A DNA stretch of 64,000 nt from positions 22,306 to 86,305 of the forward strand of contig JAFVYC010000024.1 of the NCBI GenBank assembly GCA_017500855.1, written 5' to 3'. The position numbers and the translations under genes were made by a program. The stretch is from Clostridia bacterium (GTDB taxonomy: Bacteria > Bacillota > Clostridia > Christensenellales > CAG-314). The notes under the pieces are model-generated. The model saw only the letters and a program-made list of their open reading frames with translations, ran no database searches and was not told where the DNA came from. Every line of letters begins with the position of its first letter. The first letter of the stretch is position 1. This document shows, piece by piece, positions 7,423 to 16,154 of this stretch.

Positions 7423-9638
7423 AACTAGTCATTGTGGAATCACCTGCAAAGGCAAAAACCATTGCAAAGTACCTTGGAGCAGGCTACAAAGTAGATGCTT
7501 CCAAAGGTCACATTTGGGATTTGCCGGAAAAAACAATGGGCATAGATTTCCAACACAACTACGAGCCACAACTTTCGGCTCGCAAAACTGAACAAAAGGA
7601 AACCATTGCACGCTTGAAAACGGAAGTTGCCAAAGCCGAACAAGTTTTTCTCGCAACCGACCCGGACCGAGAAGGCGAAGCAATTTCCTACCACTTGCAA
7701 TGTGCGTTGAACCTTGATCCAAACCAAAAAAATCGCATCATGTTCAACGAAATTTCCAAAAAAGCAGTAAATCAGGCAATACAAAACCCCGACTACGTAA
7801 ACAAAGGGTTGGTGTTTGCGCAACAAGCACGCCGTGTTTTGGACAGACTTGTTGGCTACACGCTTTCGCCTGTGCTTTGCAAAAAAATTCGCAACAAACT
7901 TTCCGCCGGTCGTGTTCAATCGGCTGCTTTGCGCATTGTCGTGGACAGGGAAAAGGAAATTACCAACTTCAAGCCGGAAGAATTTTGGAACGTTTCGGCA
8001 CTTTTGGAAAAACCAAGGTGCAAACCACAGTTCAAAACTTCCCTGACGGAAAAAGACGGAAGGAAATTCAAAATCAAAAACAAGCAACAATGCGACGAGG
8101 CTTTGCAAGTGTTGAACAGCAACGCCTACGTTGTCAAGAGTGTCAAAAAGGGCATTTCCCAAAGCAAACCTCAACCACCTTTCACAACAAGCACGTTGCA
8201 ACAAGATGCTGTCAACAAGTTGAAAATGAGCAGTAGTGTTGCAATGAGCGTTGCTCAACAGTTGTACGAAGGTATTGACATCCCCGGTATGGGCCATGTT
8301 GCGTTGGTAACCTACATTCGTACCGACTCGGTGCGTGTCAGCGCTGATGCAGTTGCTTCGGCTCGTCAGTACATTTCCCAAGTGTACGGACCAAAGTACG
8401 TGCCATCCAAGCCCAATTTCTACGCTTCCAAAAAGCAAGCGCAAGATGCGCACGAAGCAATTCGCCCCATCAATTTGGAAATCACGCCACAATCCATCAA
8501 GGACAAGGTGCAACGCAACCAGTACGCATTGTACAAACTCATCTACGAAAGGTTTTTGGCAAGCCAAGCATCCAACGCAACCTACAACACAATGACTGTC
8601 AACGTTGGTTGTGGTCAGTACGGACTTACTGCAACGGGAAAATCCATGATTTTCGACGGATTTTTGGCAATTTACGGCGAAATCAAGTCCAAGGACGAGG
8701 ACGCTGTGGAAAATGCAGTTTTGCCTGCTTTGGAAGAAGGCGACGTGTTGAACCTTGTCAAATTGACGCACGAACAAAAATTTACAAAAGCGCCTGCTCG
8801 CTACACCGAAGCAAGTTTGATCAAAGCAATGGAAGAAAAGGGCATTGGCCGTCCAAGCACCTACGCAACCATCATGCAAACGCTGTACAAGCGAGACTAC
8901 GTCGGCAAGGATGGAAAATTCCTTGTTCCCAGTGCGCTTGGCATTCAAGTGACGGAGTACTTGCAACAGTACTTCGACGAAGTTGTAAACATTCGCTTCA
9001 CGGCTGAAATGGAAGACAAACTGGACGCCATCGAAGAAAACGGCGAAGAGTGGTACAAAGTGGTGGATGAATTCTACAAGTCCATCGAAAAGAAAGTTGG
9101 CGTTGCCATGAAGGGAGAAAAAGTTTTTGTTCCCGACGAAGTGACGGACGTTGTTTGCGACAAATGTGGTAGCCCAATGGTCATCAAAACAGGCAAATTT
9201 GGCAAGTACCTTGCTTGCAGTAATTTCCCCGCTTGCTCCAACAACAAGAGTTTGAAGCAAAAAACGCCACCAAAGGAAACAAACTTTGTATGCGACATTT
9301 GTGGCGGAAAAATGTTGGAAAGGGAAGGCAAGTTTGGCAAATATCTTGCTTGTAGCAACTTCCCAATGTGCAAAAACACCAAACCCATCAACGAAATTGT
9401 GGCAAAATGCCCCAAGTGTGGCAAGGACGTTGTCAAGCGTGTTTCCAAGCGTGGCAAAGCTTTCTACGGTTGCACGGGCTACCCAACTTGCGACTTTGTT
9501 TCGTGGGACGTGCCAACCGGCAAAAAGTGCCCACAATGCGGTGCGCACACAGTTGTCAGGGAGTATCGTGGCAAAAAACAAGAACGTTGCTCCAACAAGG
9601 AATGCAACTACAACGGTGGTGAACTAAGTGAAAGTTAA
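7419..9638 (+). CDS. topA: DNA topoisomerase I (type IA)
   Basis: Relaxes negative supercoils through a 5'-phosphotyrosine intermediate. 739 residues: Toprim domain at the N-terminus (MKLVIVESPAKAKTIAKYL; DREGEAISYHL), catalytic Tyr in TYIRTDSVRVS near residue 300, then four C-terminal zinc ribbons (CDKC, CDIC, CPKC and CPQC pairs, each with a second Cys pair). The first two ribbons repeat GKFGKYLACSNFP almost exactly, suggesting duplication. It overlaps dprA by 4 bases and trmFO by 11. Confidence 0.97.
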   Translation: MKLVIVESPAKAKTIAKYLGAGYKVDASKGHIWDLPEKTMGIDFQHNYEPQLSARKTEQKETIARLKTEVAKAEQVFLATDPDREGEAISYHLQCALNLDPNQKNRIMFNEISKKAVNQAIQNPDYVNKGLVFAQQARRVLDRLVGYTLSPVLCKKIRNKLSAGRVQSAALRIVVDREKEITNFKPEEFWNVSALLEKPRCKPQFKTSLTEKDGRKFKIKNKQQCDEALQVLNSNAYVVKSVKKGISQSKPQPPFTTSTLQQDAVNKLKMSSSVAMSVAQQLYEGIDIPGMGHVALVTYIRTDSVRVSADAVASARQYISQVYGPKYVPSKPNFYASKKQAQDAHEAIRPINLEITPQSIKDKVQRNQYALYKLIYERFLASQASNATYNTMTVNVGCGQYGLTATGKSMIFDGFLAIYGEIKSKDEDAVENAVLPALEEGDVLNLVKLTHEQKFTKAPARYTEASLIKAMEEKGIGRPSTYATIMQTLYKRDYVGKDGKFLVPSALGIQVTEYLQQYFDEVVNIRFTAEMEDKLDAIEENGEEWYKVVDEFYKSIEKKVGVAMKGEKVFVPDEVTDVVCDKCGSPMVIKTGKFGKYLACSNFPACSNNKSLKQKTPPKETNFVCDICGGKMLEREGKFGKYLACSNFPMCKNTKPINEIVAKCPKCGKDVVKRVSKRGKAFYGCTGYPTCDFVSWDVPTGKKCPQCGAHTVVREYRGKKQERCSNKECNYNGGELSES

Positions 9639-10929
9639 AGTTATCGGTGGTGGCTTTGCCGGTTGCGAAGCCTGCTACCAATTGTTGAAAAGGGGTGTGG
9701 ACGTCACACTTGTGGAAATGAAAAAGTTGAAAAAAACACCTGCGCACAGTTTGGATACCTTGTGTGAAGTTGTGTGCTCCAACTCTTTCAAAAGTGACGA
9801 CGTTTCCACGTCCAGCGGACTGCTCAAAGCGGAAATGCGCATGTTAGACAGTCTTGTTTTGAAGGTTGCCGAAAGGTGCAAAGTGCCTGCAGGCAACGCA
9901 CTTGCGGTAGATCGCAATTTGTTCAGTCAAGAAATAACCAACGAACTGAACAAATTTGAAAATTTTTCCCAAATTGACGCAGTTTGCGACAGTTTGGATA
10001 CCGACGGCTACGATTTTGTGATTGTTGCAACGGGGCCGTTGACGGACGAAAAACTTATTCCAAGTTTTCAACAAATTTTTGGCAAGGAATTTTTGTACTT
10101 TTTCGATGCAGTTGCGCCCATTGTCACGGCGGAAAGCATCGACTACAACAGCGCTTTCGTGGCAAGTCGCTACGGCAAGGGCTCGGCAGACTACTTGAAC
10201 TGCCCCATGAACAAGCAAGAGTACTTGCATTTCTACGAACAACTTGTTGGCGCAGAAGTTGTTGAACTGAAAGATTTCGAAAACAACGTGTTTGAAAGTT
10301 GCATGCCCATTGAAGTGATGGCAAAGCGTGGCGCAGACACAATGCGTTTTGGCCCGTTGAAGCCTGTTGGCTTGATGGACGAGCGTGTTGGTGTTCGCCC
10401 CTACGCCGTGTTGCAGCTGCGCAAGGGAAATGCCGAAGGCACGTTGTACAACCTTGTGGGATTTCAAACTCACTTGAAATTCCCCGAACAAAAACGGGTG
10501 TTCAGTTTGATTCCTGCGCTCAAAAATGCCGAATTTGTTCGCTATGGCGTGATGCATCGCAACACCTACATCAATGCGCCAAAATTTTTGAACAGATATT
10601 TCCAACTGAAGAGCAATCCAAAACTGTTTTTTGCAGGTCAAATCACAGGTGTGGAAGGCTACATGGAGTCAACCATGAGTGGCTTGATTGCTGCAATTCA
10701 AGGATATCTCATTGCAAGTGGGCGTGAACCCTTGCAATTCCCCAACGAAACGATGATTGGGGCGTTGTGTAGCCACGTTTCGGAAGAATTTGGCGAGTAC
10801 AGCCCAATGAACAGCAATTTTGGCATTCTCACGCCAATTGTTCCACACATTCGAGACAAGTCTGCACGCAAAGTTGCCTTGTCCGAACGGGCGTTGGAAA
10901 TTACAAAACAACTAGTAACTAACCTTTAA
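9628..10929 (+). CDS. trmFO: Methylenetetrahydrofolate-tRNA (uracil-5-)-methyltransferase TrmFO
   Basis: FAD- and folate-dependent enzyme that makes ribothymidine-54 in tRNA in many Firmicutes. 433 residues, near the usual length. The N-terminal FAD motif is VIGGGFAGCEA; CPMNKQEY and the C-terminal GQITGVEGYMESTMSG with LIAAIQGYL are characteristic. The GTG at 9628 starts inside topA with GGTGGTG upstream. The topA-trmFO-hslV-hslU order is the classical Firmicutes arrangement, usually with codY behind; here aspS follows. Confidence 0.95.
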   Translation: MKVKVIGGGFAGCEACYQLLKRGVDVTLVEMKKLKKTPAHSLDTLCEVVCSNSFKSDDVSTSSGLLKAEMRMLDSLVLKVAERCKVPAGNALAVDRNLFSQEITNELNKFENFSQIDAVCDSLDTDGYDFVIVATGPLTDEKLIPSFQQIFGKEFLYFFDAVAPIVTAESIDYNSAFVASRYGKGSADYLNCPMNKQEYLHFYEQLVGAEVVELKDFENNVFESCMPIEVMAKRGADTMRFGPLKPVGLMDERVGVRPYAVLQLRKGNAEGTLYNLVGFQTHLKFPEQKRVFSLIPALKNAEFVRYGVMHRNTYINAPKFLNRYFQLKSNPKLFFAGQITGVEGYMESTMSGLIAAIQGYLIASGREPLQFPNETMIGALCSHVSEEFGEYSPMNSNFGILTPIVPHIRDKSARKVALSERALEITKQLVTNL

Positions 10930-10941
10930 GGAGGTACAAAA

Positions 10942-11493
10942 ATGGCAGAAGTTTTTGCTGATACAATCAAAGGAACGACCATTTGCGGAGTAAAACGCAA
11001 CGGTCAAATTGCCATTGCAGGGGATGGACAAGTCACTCAAGGGCAAAACGTAATTTTGAAGGGCAATGCAGTCAAGGTGCGCCGAATCTACGATGGCAAA
11101 ATCATCACAGGTTTTGCAGGTTCCGTTGCCGATGCATTCACCCTTTCGGAAAAATTTGAAGAAATGCTACAAAAATTCAGTGGCAATTTGCTTCGCAGTG
11201 CTGTGGAAGTGGCGCAACTTTGGCGCAGAGACAGCATCATGCGCAAGCTTGAAGCAATGATGCTTGTTGCCGACAAGGACAACATCTACTTGCTGTCCGG
11301 AACAGGCGACGTCATCGAACCGGACGACGGCGTTGTTGCCATCGGTAGCGGTGGAAACTACGCACTTGCAGCAGGCAAGGCATTGTACCGCAACACCGAT
11401 TTGCCCGCCAAGGACATTGCTCGCAAAGCGTTGGAAATTGCCAGCGAAATTTGCGTGTTCACTAACGGACACATCACGGTAGAGGAGGCGTAG
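10942..11493 (+). CDS. hslV: HslV peptidase subunit of the HslUV protease
   Basis: Threonine-type peptidase that forms a double hexamer capped by HslU. 183 residues. The catalytic Thr should be Thr12 in KGTTICGV, preceded by an 11-residue propeptide (in E. coli the Thr follows Met directly). [25 protein letters not shown] and [15 protein letters not shown] are family motifs. A strong AAGGAGG precedes the ATG. It is 3 bases from hslU. Confidence 0.95.
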   Translation: MAEVFADTIKGTTICGVKRNGQIAIAGDGQVTQGQNVILKGNAVKVRRIYDGKIITGFAGSVADAFTLSEKFEEMLQKFSGNLLRSAVEVAQLWRRDSIMRKLEAMMLVADKDNIYLLSGTGDVIEPDDGVVAIGSGGNYALAAGKALYRNTDLPAKDIARKALEIASEICVFTNGHITVEEA

Positions 11494-11496
11494 AAC

Positions 11497-12783
11497 ATGA
11501 CTCCAAGAGAAATAGTTCAACAATTGGACAAGTACATCGTCGGTCAATTCCAAGCAAAAAAGGCTGTGGCAATTGCCCTTCGCAACAGATACCGTCGTAG
11601 CAAACTTTCCCCTGCCGACAGGGAAGAAATCACTCCAAAAAACATCATCATGAAGGGCCCAACAGGCGTGGGCAAAACGGAAATTGCTCGCCGTTTGGCA
11701 AAACTTGTCAAGGCGCCTTTTTTGAAGGTGGAAGCAACAAAGTACACGGAAGTTGGCTACGTTGGACGTGACGTGGAAAGCATGATTCGTGACCTTGTGG
11801 AAGTTGCCATTCGTTTGGTAAAGGACGAAAGGTACAAGGAAGTTGAGCAACGTGCAACGGAAATTGCCGTAGAACGCATTGCCGACATACTGCTCAAAAC
11901 CGGCAAGGATTTGCCCGACGGCATTTCCAAAGTGGCGCTAAAGGACGAAATTGGCAAGCATCATCTCGACCAAATGCCCATTGAAATTTCCGTTGCCGAC
12001 GTTCCAAAGCCACTTGAACTTGGCGTTGGCGGTGGTAGTGAAATCAATCTTGGCTCCATTTTTGGCGACATCATGCCCAAAAAGACCAAAAAACGCACCG
12101 TGACCGTTGCTGAAGCATTCCGAATTTTCCTTTCGGAAGAAAGTGAAAAACTCATTGATTTGGACAGCGTGGAAGCTGAAGCAATCAAACGTGCGGAAAA
12201 CGACGGCGTAATTTTCATTGACGAAATGGACAAAATTGCCGGCGCATCTTCCAAAAACGGCCCAGACGTTTCCCGTGAGGGCGTTCAACGTGACATTTTG
12301 CCCATTGTGGAAGGTTGCACGGTAAGCACCAAGTACGGCAACATCAAAACCGACTACATTTTGTTTATTGCAAGCGGTGCATTCCACGTTAGCAAAGTCA
12401 GCGATCTCATCCCCGAATTGCAAGGCCGTTTCCCCGTGCTTGTGCAACTGGACAGCCTTGGCGTGGACGAATTCGTCAAGATTTTGACAGTGCCACAAAA
12501 CGCCATCACCGAGCAGTACAAAAAACTTTTGAGTGTGGACAACATTGATTTGCAATTTACCGACGAAGGTATTTTGGAAATTGCCAAAGTTGCCTACGAG
12601 CAAAACAACACCTTGGAAGACATTGGCGCAAGAAGATTGCAAAGCATCATGGAACACATTGTTGCCGACATTTCCTACGATATCAACGACGACGGTCAAC
12701 GCCGTGAGTTTGTAATTGACAAAGAGTACGTGGAACAAAACTTCCGTACTGAAAGCAGAAATTTGAAAAAATACGTTTTGTAA
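11497..12783 (+). CDS. hslU: HslU ATPase subunit of the HslUV protease
   Basis: AAA+ unfoldase that feeds substrates to HslV. 428 residues, a little shorter than E. coli HslU; the shortening lies in the central I domain (about residues 105-215). Walker A GPTGVGKTE is near 53-61, the pore loop GYVGRDVES follows, Walker B is IFIDEMDKIA, and the sensor region ends in the conserved C-terminal tail (NLKKYVL) that docks into HslV. Confidence 0.95.
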   Translation: MTPREIVQQLDKYIVGQFQAKKAVAIALRNRYRRSKLSPADREEITPKNIIMKGPTGVGKTEIARRLAKLVKAPFLKVEATKYTEVGYVGRDVESMIRDLVEVAIRLVKDERYKEVEQRATEIAVERIADILLKTGKDLPDGISKVALKDEIGKHHLDQMPIEISVADVPKPLELGVGGGSEINLGSIFGDIMPKKTKKRTVTVAEAFRIFLSEESEKLIDLDSVEAEAIKRAENDGVIFIDEMDKIAGASSKNGPDVSREGVQRDILPIVEGCTVSTKYGNIKTDYILFIASGAFHVSKVSDLIPELQGRFPVLVQLDSLGVDEFVKILTVPQNAITEQYKKLLSVDNIDLQFTDEGILEIAKVAYEQNNTLEDIGARRLQSIMEHIVADISYDINDDGQRREFVIDKEYVEQNFRTESRNLKKYVL

Positions 12784-12802
12784 CATACAGGAGAAAAAAA
12801 AC

Positions 12803-14599
12803 ATGGCAGAACTTTTGAACGGTCAAAAACGCACCCACATGTGTGGAGAACTTTCCACAGCGCATGTTGGGCAAGAAGTTACCTTGATGGGTTGGGTTCA
12901 TCGCAGGCGTGACCTTGGTGGACTGATCTTTTTGCAACTTCGTGACAGAAGTGGCATTTCCCAAGTTGTTTTCGACACTGACGTTTGCACAAAAGACCTT
13001 TTGGAAAAAGCAAGCACAATCAAGCTTGAGTACGTTGTTTCCGTTGTGGGCAAAGTGCGCATGCGTGTTGGTAACAACATCAACAAAAACATGAAAACAG
13101 GCGAAATTGAAGTTGTTGCAGAGCAACTTGCAATTTTGTCCGAAGCAGACACAACTCCATTTTCCGTTGGTGACGACGGCGCAAACGAATCGTTGCGCTT
13201 GAAGTATCGCTACTTGGATTTGCGCAGAGAAAAATTGCAGTACAACCTTGTGACAAGAAGCAAAATTTGCCAAATCACACGCAACTACCTTGCTGATTTG
13301 GGATTTTTGGAAATTGAAACGCCAATGCTTGGCAAATCCACACCGGAAGGCGCAAGAGACTACCTTGTTCCAAGCCGTGTGCATCCCGGCAGTTTCTATG
13401 CGCTTCCACAATCCCCACAAATCTACAAGCAGTTGTTGATGATTGGTGGAATGGATCGCTACTTCCAAATTGCAAAGTGCTTCCGTGACGAAGACTTGCG
13501 TGCAAACCGTCAACCAGAATTCACACAAATTGACTTGGAAATGAGTTTTGTTGACCAGGAAGAAGAAGTGATGACTGTGACTGAAGGCTTGCTTCGCAAA
13601 ATGTTCAAGGAAATTCGCAACGTAGATTTGCCGGAAAAATTCCTTCGCATGCCTTGGAAACAAGCAATGGATTTGTACGGAAGTGACAAGCCCGACCTTC
13701 GCTTTGGTTTGGAAATTCAAAATCTTGACGAAACTGTAAAAGACAGCAGTTTTGTTGTGTTCCAAAATGCGTTGAAAGACGGTGGCACAGTGCGTGCAAT
13801 TGTGTTGCCGGAAGGCGCCGACAAACTTTCCCGCAAGGATTTGGACAAACTTGTTGACTTTGTCAAGGCCTACAGGGCAAAGGGACTTGCTTGGTACGGA
13901 CTTGGCAAGGACGGCACAAAATGCAGTTTTGCAAAGGCTGTGACGGCGGAAGAATTGCAAGCAATTTCCAGCGCATTGAACATGAAGCAAGGCGACATTG
14001 CATTGATTGTTGCCGACTCCAGTTGGAACACGGCAGTTGTTTCCTTGGGCGCACTTCGTTGCCACTTGGCAAGCAAATTCCAACTCTACAAAGCAGGCGA
14101 CTTTGCTGCATTGTGGGTTGTGGACTTCCCACTGTTCGAGTACTCGGAGGAAGAACAACGCTACGTTGCAATGCATCACCCGTTTACAAGCCCCAAAAAC
14201 GAGGACTTGCAGTACATGAGAACCGATCCGTCCAGAGTGCGTGCAAAGGCGTACGACGTTGTTATCAACGGTGACGAAATTGGTGGTGGTAGCATGCGTA
14301 TCTACAACCGTGACGTACAAAAACTCATGTTCGAAACACTTGGCTTCTCCGACGAACAAATTGCCGACAGGTTTGGTTTCTTCGTGGATGCATTCAAGTA
14401 CGGCACGCCTCCACACGGCGGACTTGCATTGGGCCTTGACCGTTTGGTAATGGTGTTGACCGACACTCTCAACATCAAGGACGTTATTGCTTTCCCCAAA
14501 ATGCAAAATGCAAGTTGCATGATGACGGAAGCGCCAGCCCCAGTAGACGACAAGCAATTGGACGAACTAAAAATCAAGTGCGAGGAACAAGATGACTGA
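12803..14599 (+). CDS. aspS: Aspartyl-tRNA synthetase
   Basis: Class II synthetase of 598 residues, full bacterial length. N-terminal anticodon-binding OB fold (VTLMGWVHRRRDLGGLIFLQLRDRSG), class II motif 2 (CFRDEDLRANRQPEFTQID), bacterial GAD insertion in the middle, and motif 3 near the end (GLALGLDRLVM). Whether it is discriminating or acts on tRNA-Asn too cannot be told. RBS GGAG lies 8 bases before the ATG. It overlaps the next gene by 8 bases. Confidence 0.97.
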   Translation: MAELLNGQKRTHMCGELSTAHVGQEVTLMGWVHRRRDLGGLIFLQLRDRSGISQVVFDTDVCTKDLLEKASTIKLEYVVSVVGKVRMRVGNNINKNMKTGEIEVVAEQLAILSEADTTPFSVGDDGANESLRLKYRYLDLRREKLQYNLVTRSKICQITRNYLADLGFLEIETPMLGKSTPEGARDYLVPSRVHPGSFYALPQSPQIYKQLLMIGGMDRYFQIAKCFRDEDLRANRQPEFTQIDLEMSFVDQEEEVMTVTEGLLRKMFKEIRNVDLPEKFLRMPWKQAMDLYGSDKPDLRFGLEIQNLDETVKDSSFVVFQNALKDGGTVRAIVLPEGADKLSRKDLDKLVDFVKAYRAKGLAWYGLGKDGTKCSFAKAVTAEELQAISSALNMKQGDIALIVADSSWNTAVVSLGALRCHLASKFQLYKAGDFAALWVVDFPLFEYSEEEQRYVAMHHPFTSPKNEDLQYMRTDPSRVRAKAYDVVINGDEIGGGSMRIYNRDVQKLMFETLGFSDEQIADRFGFFVDAFKYGTPPHGGLALGLDRLVMVLTDTLNIKDVIAFPKMQNASCMMTEAPAPVDDKQLDELKIKCEEQDD

Positions 14600-15020
14600 A
14601 AAAGCATTGGTACTCAAAGTTGACAAAGACTTTGTTCAAGTTAGAATTGGCAGAAATTCCGCATGCGCTGCTTGTGGCAAATGTGGCATGACGGAAGGCC
14701 AAAAACACATAGACGTGTATGCAAAAAACAACTGCGAAGCAAAAGTTGGCGACACTGTTGAAGTGGAAATTCCCGAAGCAAGCACAGCAGGATTGGCACT
14801 TGTTGCCTACGGTATTCCACTTTTGCCTGCATTGGTAGTTTTCTTTGCAATGGTGCTCTCTAACCTTCCCGAATGGGCTTCCATTTTGGGTTTTCTTGGG
14901 GGCTATGCAGTTGGTTTCGCAGTGCTTGCAATTTTGGACAAAGCCCGCAAACACAAGTGGGCGCAAAGTCCCGTTGCAACAAAAGTTATTCAAACAGCAC
15001 CAACGTGTGCAGAAAAATAA
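14592..15020 (+). CDS. RseC/MucC-family positive regulator / SoxR-reducing-like membrane protein
   Basis: 142 residues. The soluble N-terminal domain (1-70) carries a cysteine cluster CAACGKC at about residues 20-26 and a second-half pattern GDTVEVEIPE typical of RseC/RsxC-associated proteins. Two transmembrane helices follow (about 72-92 and 97-118) with a short Lys-rich tail. In other bacteria the family either regulates anti-sigma factors or reduces SoxR together with Rnf. Its role here is unknown; it is coupled to aspS and followed by thioredoxin, hinting at a redox link. Confidence 0.75.
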   Translation: MTEKALVLKVDKDFVQVRIGRNSACAACGKCGMTEGQKHIDVYAKNNCEAKVGDTVEVEIPEASTAGLALVAYGIPLLPALVVFFAMVLSNLPEWASILGFLGGYAVGFAVLAILDKARKHKWAQSPVATKVIQTAPTCAEK

Positions 15021-15038
15021 AATAAAGGAGGAATTTTT

Positions 15039-15350
15039 ATGAGTAATTTGCCAGAAATATCAACAAATTTTGATGAATTTATCAAAGAAGGCGTTGTTGT
15101 GGTAGACTTTTGGGCTCCATGGTGTGGCCCATGCAAAATGCTTGGCCCAATCTTCGACGAAGTGGCAAGCAAACTTCCCACAGCAAAGTTTGGCAAAGTC
15201 AACGTAGACGATGCGCACGAACTTGCAAGATCCTACCAAGTTCGCAGTATTCCAAACGTTTGCATTTTCAAAAACGGTCAACTTGTTGACAGAATCGTTG
15301 GTCTTTGCGACGAACACGAATTGGCTTCCACAATTCAAAAATATTTGTAG
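15039..15350 (+). CDS. trxA: Thioredoxin
   Basis: Disulfide reductase of 103 residues. The active site WCGPC is at residues 28-32, within VVDFWAPWCGPCKML, and the cis-Pro is in VRSIPN. A strong AAGGAGG precedes the ATG. It is the last gene before a strong terminator, so it belongs to the long topA-aspS transcription unit or has a cryptic promoter. Confidence 0.97.
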   Translation: MSNLPEISTNFDEFIKEGVVVVDFWAPWCGPCKMLGPIFDEVASKLPTAKFGKVNVDDAHELARSYQVRSIPNVCIFKNGQLVDRIVGLCDEHELASTIQKYL

Positions 15351-15359
15351 AAATCTTTC

Positions 15360-15387
15360 AAAAACCCGACCACGTGGTCGGGTTTTT
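15360..15387 (+). terminator. Terminator of trxA
   Basis: AAAAACCCGACCAC (15360-15373) followed by its exact reverse complement ending in TTTTT (15374-15387). Confidence 0.93.
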
Positions 15388-15698
15388 GTGTTTTAGAGCG
15401 CATTTTTTTGTTTACATTTCTACTGTTTGTTTTGGTTGTATTGCATTTGTTTTTTTTCAATTACAACTTACGTTTGCATGCCAGTACTGTTTTCTTTGCA
15501 TTGATTGCATCTTTCCAATTATTTGTGAATTTTGCAATAAACTTTTTCCCCATGTTTGGTTGGTTTTGTTGCTTTGGCAGTTACACAACTTTGGGAATAG
15601 TTTTTTACTGCATTTGGTTTGTTTTTTTGTCATTTTTTATTTGTTGTTGCGTTCTTCAATTTTTTTTGTTATTTTGCAATAATTGTGTATACAAACAA
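15388..15698 (+). other. T-rich spacer of about 310 bases
   Basis: Strongly T-rich on the + strand. An open frame at about 15408-15734 would encode a very hydrophobic peptide, but it has no ATG, no ribosome binding site, nearly all Phe as TTT (host genes also use TTC) and runs through the next promoter. T richness alone explains both the missing stops and the hydrophobicity. No gene is called. Confidence 0.5.
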
Positions 15699-15727
15699 TT
15701 GACTAGGGAAAGCATTAGTTGTATAAT
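15699..15727 (+). promoter_or_regulatory. Promoter of iscR-iscS-iscU
   Basis: TTGACT (15699-15704), 17-base spacer, TATAAT (15722-15727). Near-consensus sigma-A promoter, 25 bases before iscR. Confidence 0.88.
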
Positions 15728-15728
15728 A

Positions 15729-15747
15729 TCCTAGTAAAAAGGTAGGA
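15729..15747 (+). promoter_or_regulatory. Possible IscR operator
   Basis: TCCTA (15729-15733) and TAGGA (15743-15747) form an inverted repeat with a 9-base centre over the transcription start of iscR. Position and dyad fit autorepression by an Rrf2 regulator; the arms are short, so this is tentative. Confidence 0.3.
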
Positions 15748-15752
15748 ATACT

Positions 15753-16154
15753 ATGAAACTTTCATCCAAAGCAAGGTACGGCCTGTACGTGGCTGTGGAA
15801 CTTGCAAAAAGGTACGAACAATCCGAGCCTGTTTCGGTGCAAACGTTGGCGCAAGCAACAGGCGTGACGGAAAAATATTTGGAACAAATCATTGCTTTGA
15901 TGAAGAAGCAAAACGTTGTTGTGTCTTTGCGTGGTGCAGGTGGGGGCTACCGTTTGCGCCAAACTCCCGAGCAAACAACCGTTGGTCAAGTTTTGCGTGC
16001 TGTAGAAAACGACTTGCAAATTGTTGACTGTTTGCACGGCGAATGTTCCGGCAAGTGCAACTGCGTGATGTTCAATCTTTGGGACAAGTTGTACGAAAAC
16101 ATCAATTCCTATCTCGACACAATTTCTCTCAAAAATCTTTTGGAGGGGCTATGA
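15753..16154 (+). CDS. iscR: Rrf2-family Fe-S regulator, IscR-like
   Basis: Transcription regulator of 133 residues. N-terminal winged helix (MKLSSKARYGLYVAVELAK; recognition region VTEKYLEQIIALMKK, LRGAGGGYRL). The cluster-binding region has Cys at 93, 98, 102 and 104, close to the Cys92/98/104 pattern of E. coli IscR, so a 2Fe-2S cluster is likely. It is the first gene of iscR-iscS-iscU and overlaps iscS by ATGA. Fe-S-dependent autorepression is expected from the family. Confidence 0.92.
   Translation: MKLSSKARYGLYVAVELAKRYEQSEPVSVQTLAQATGVTEKYLEQIIALMKKQNVVVSLRGAGGGYRLRQTPEQTTVGQVLRAVENDLQIVDCLHGECSGKCNCVMFNLWDKLYENINSYLDTISLKNLLEGL

Noticed and set aside
7440..9581. 713-codon open frame on the minus strand opposite topA
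   Set aside because: Host genes rarely use TTA, CTA or TCA, so the antisense frame lacks stops. The translation is Phe/Val/His-rich without domains, and topA is unambiguous.
12683..14557. 624-codon minus-strand frame opposite aspS
   Set aside because: Same codon-bias artefact; aspS is certain.
15408..15734. Hydrophobic 108-codon frame before iscR
   Set aside because: No ATG or ribosome binding site, runs through the iscR promoter, and T-richness explains it.
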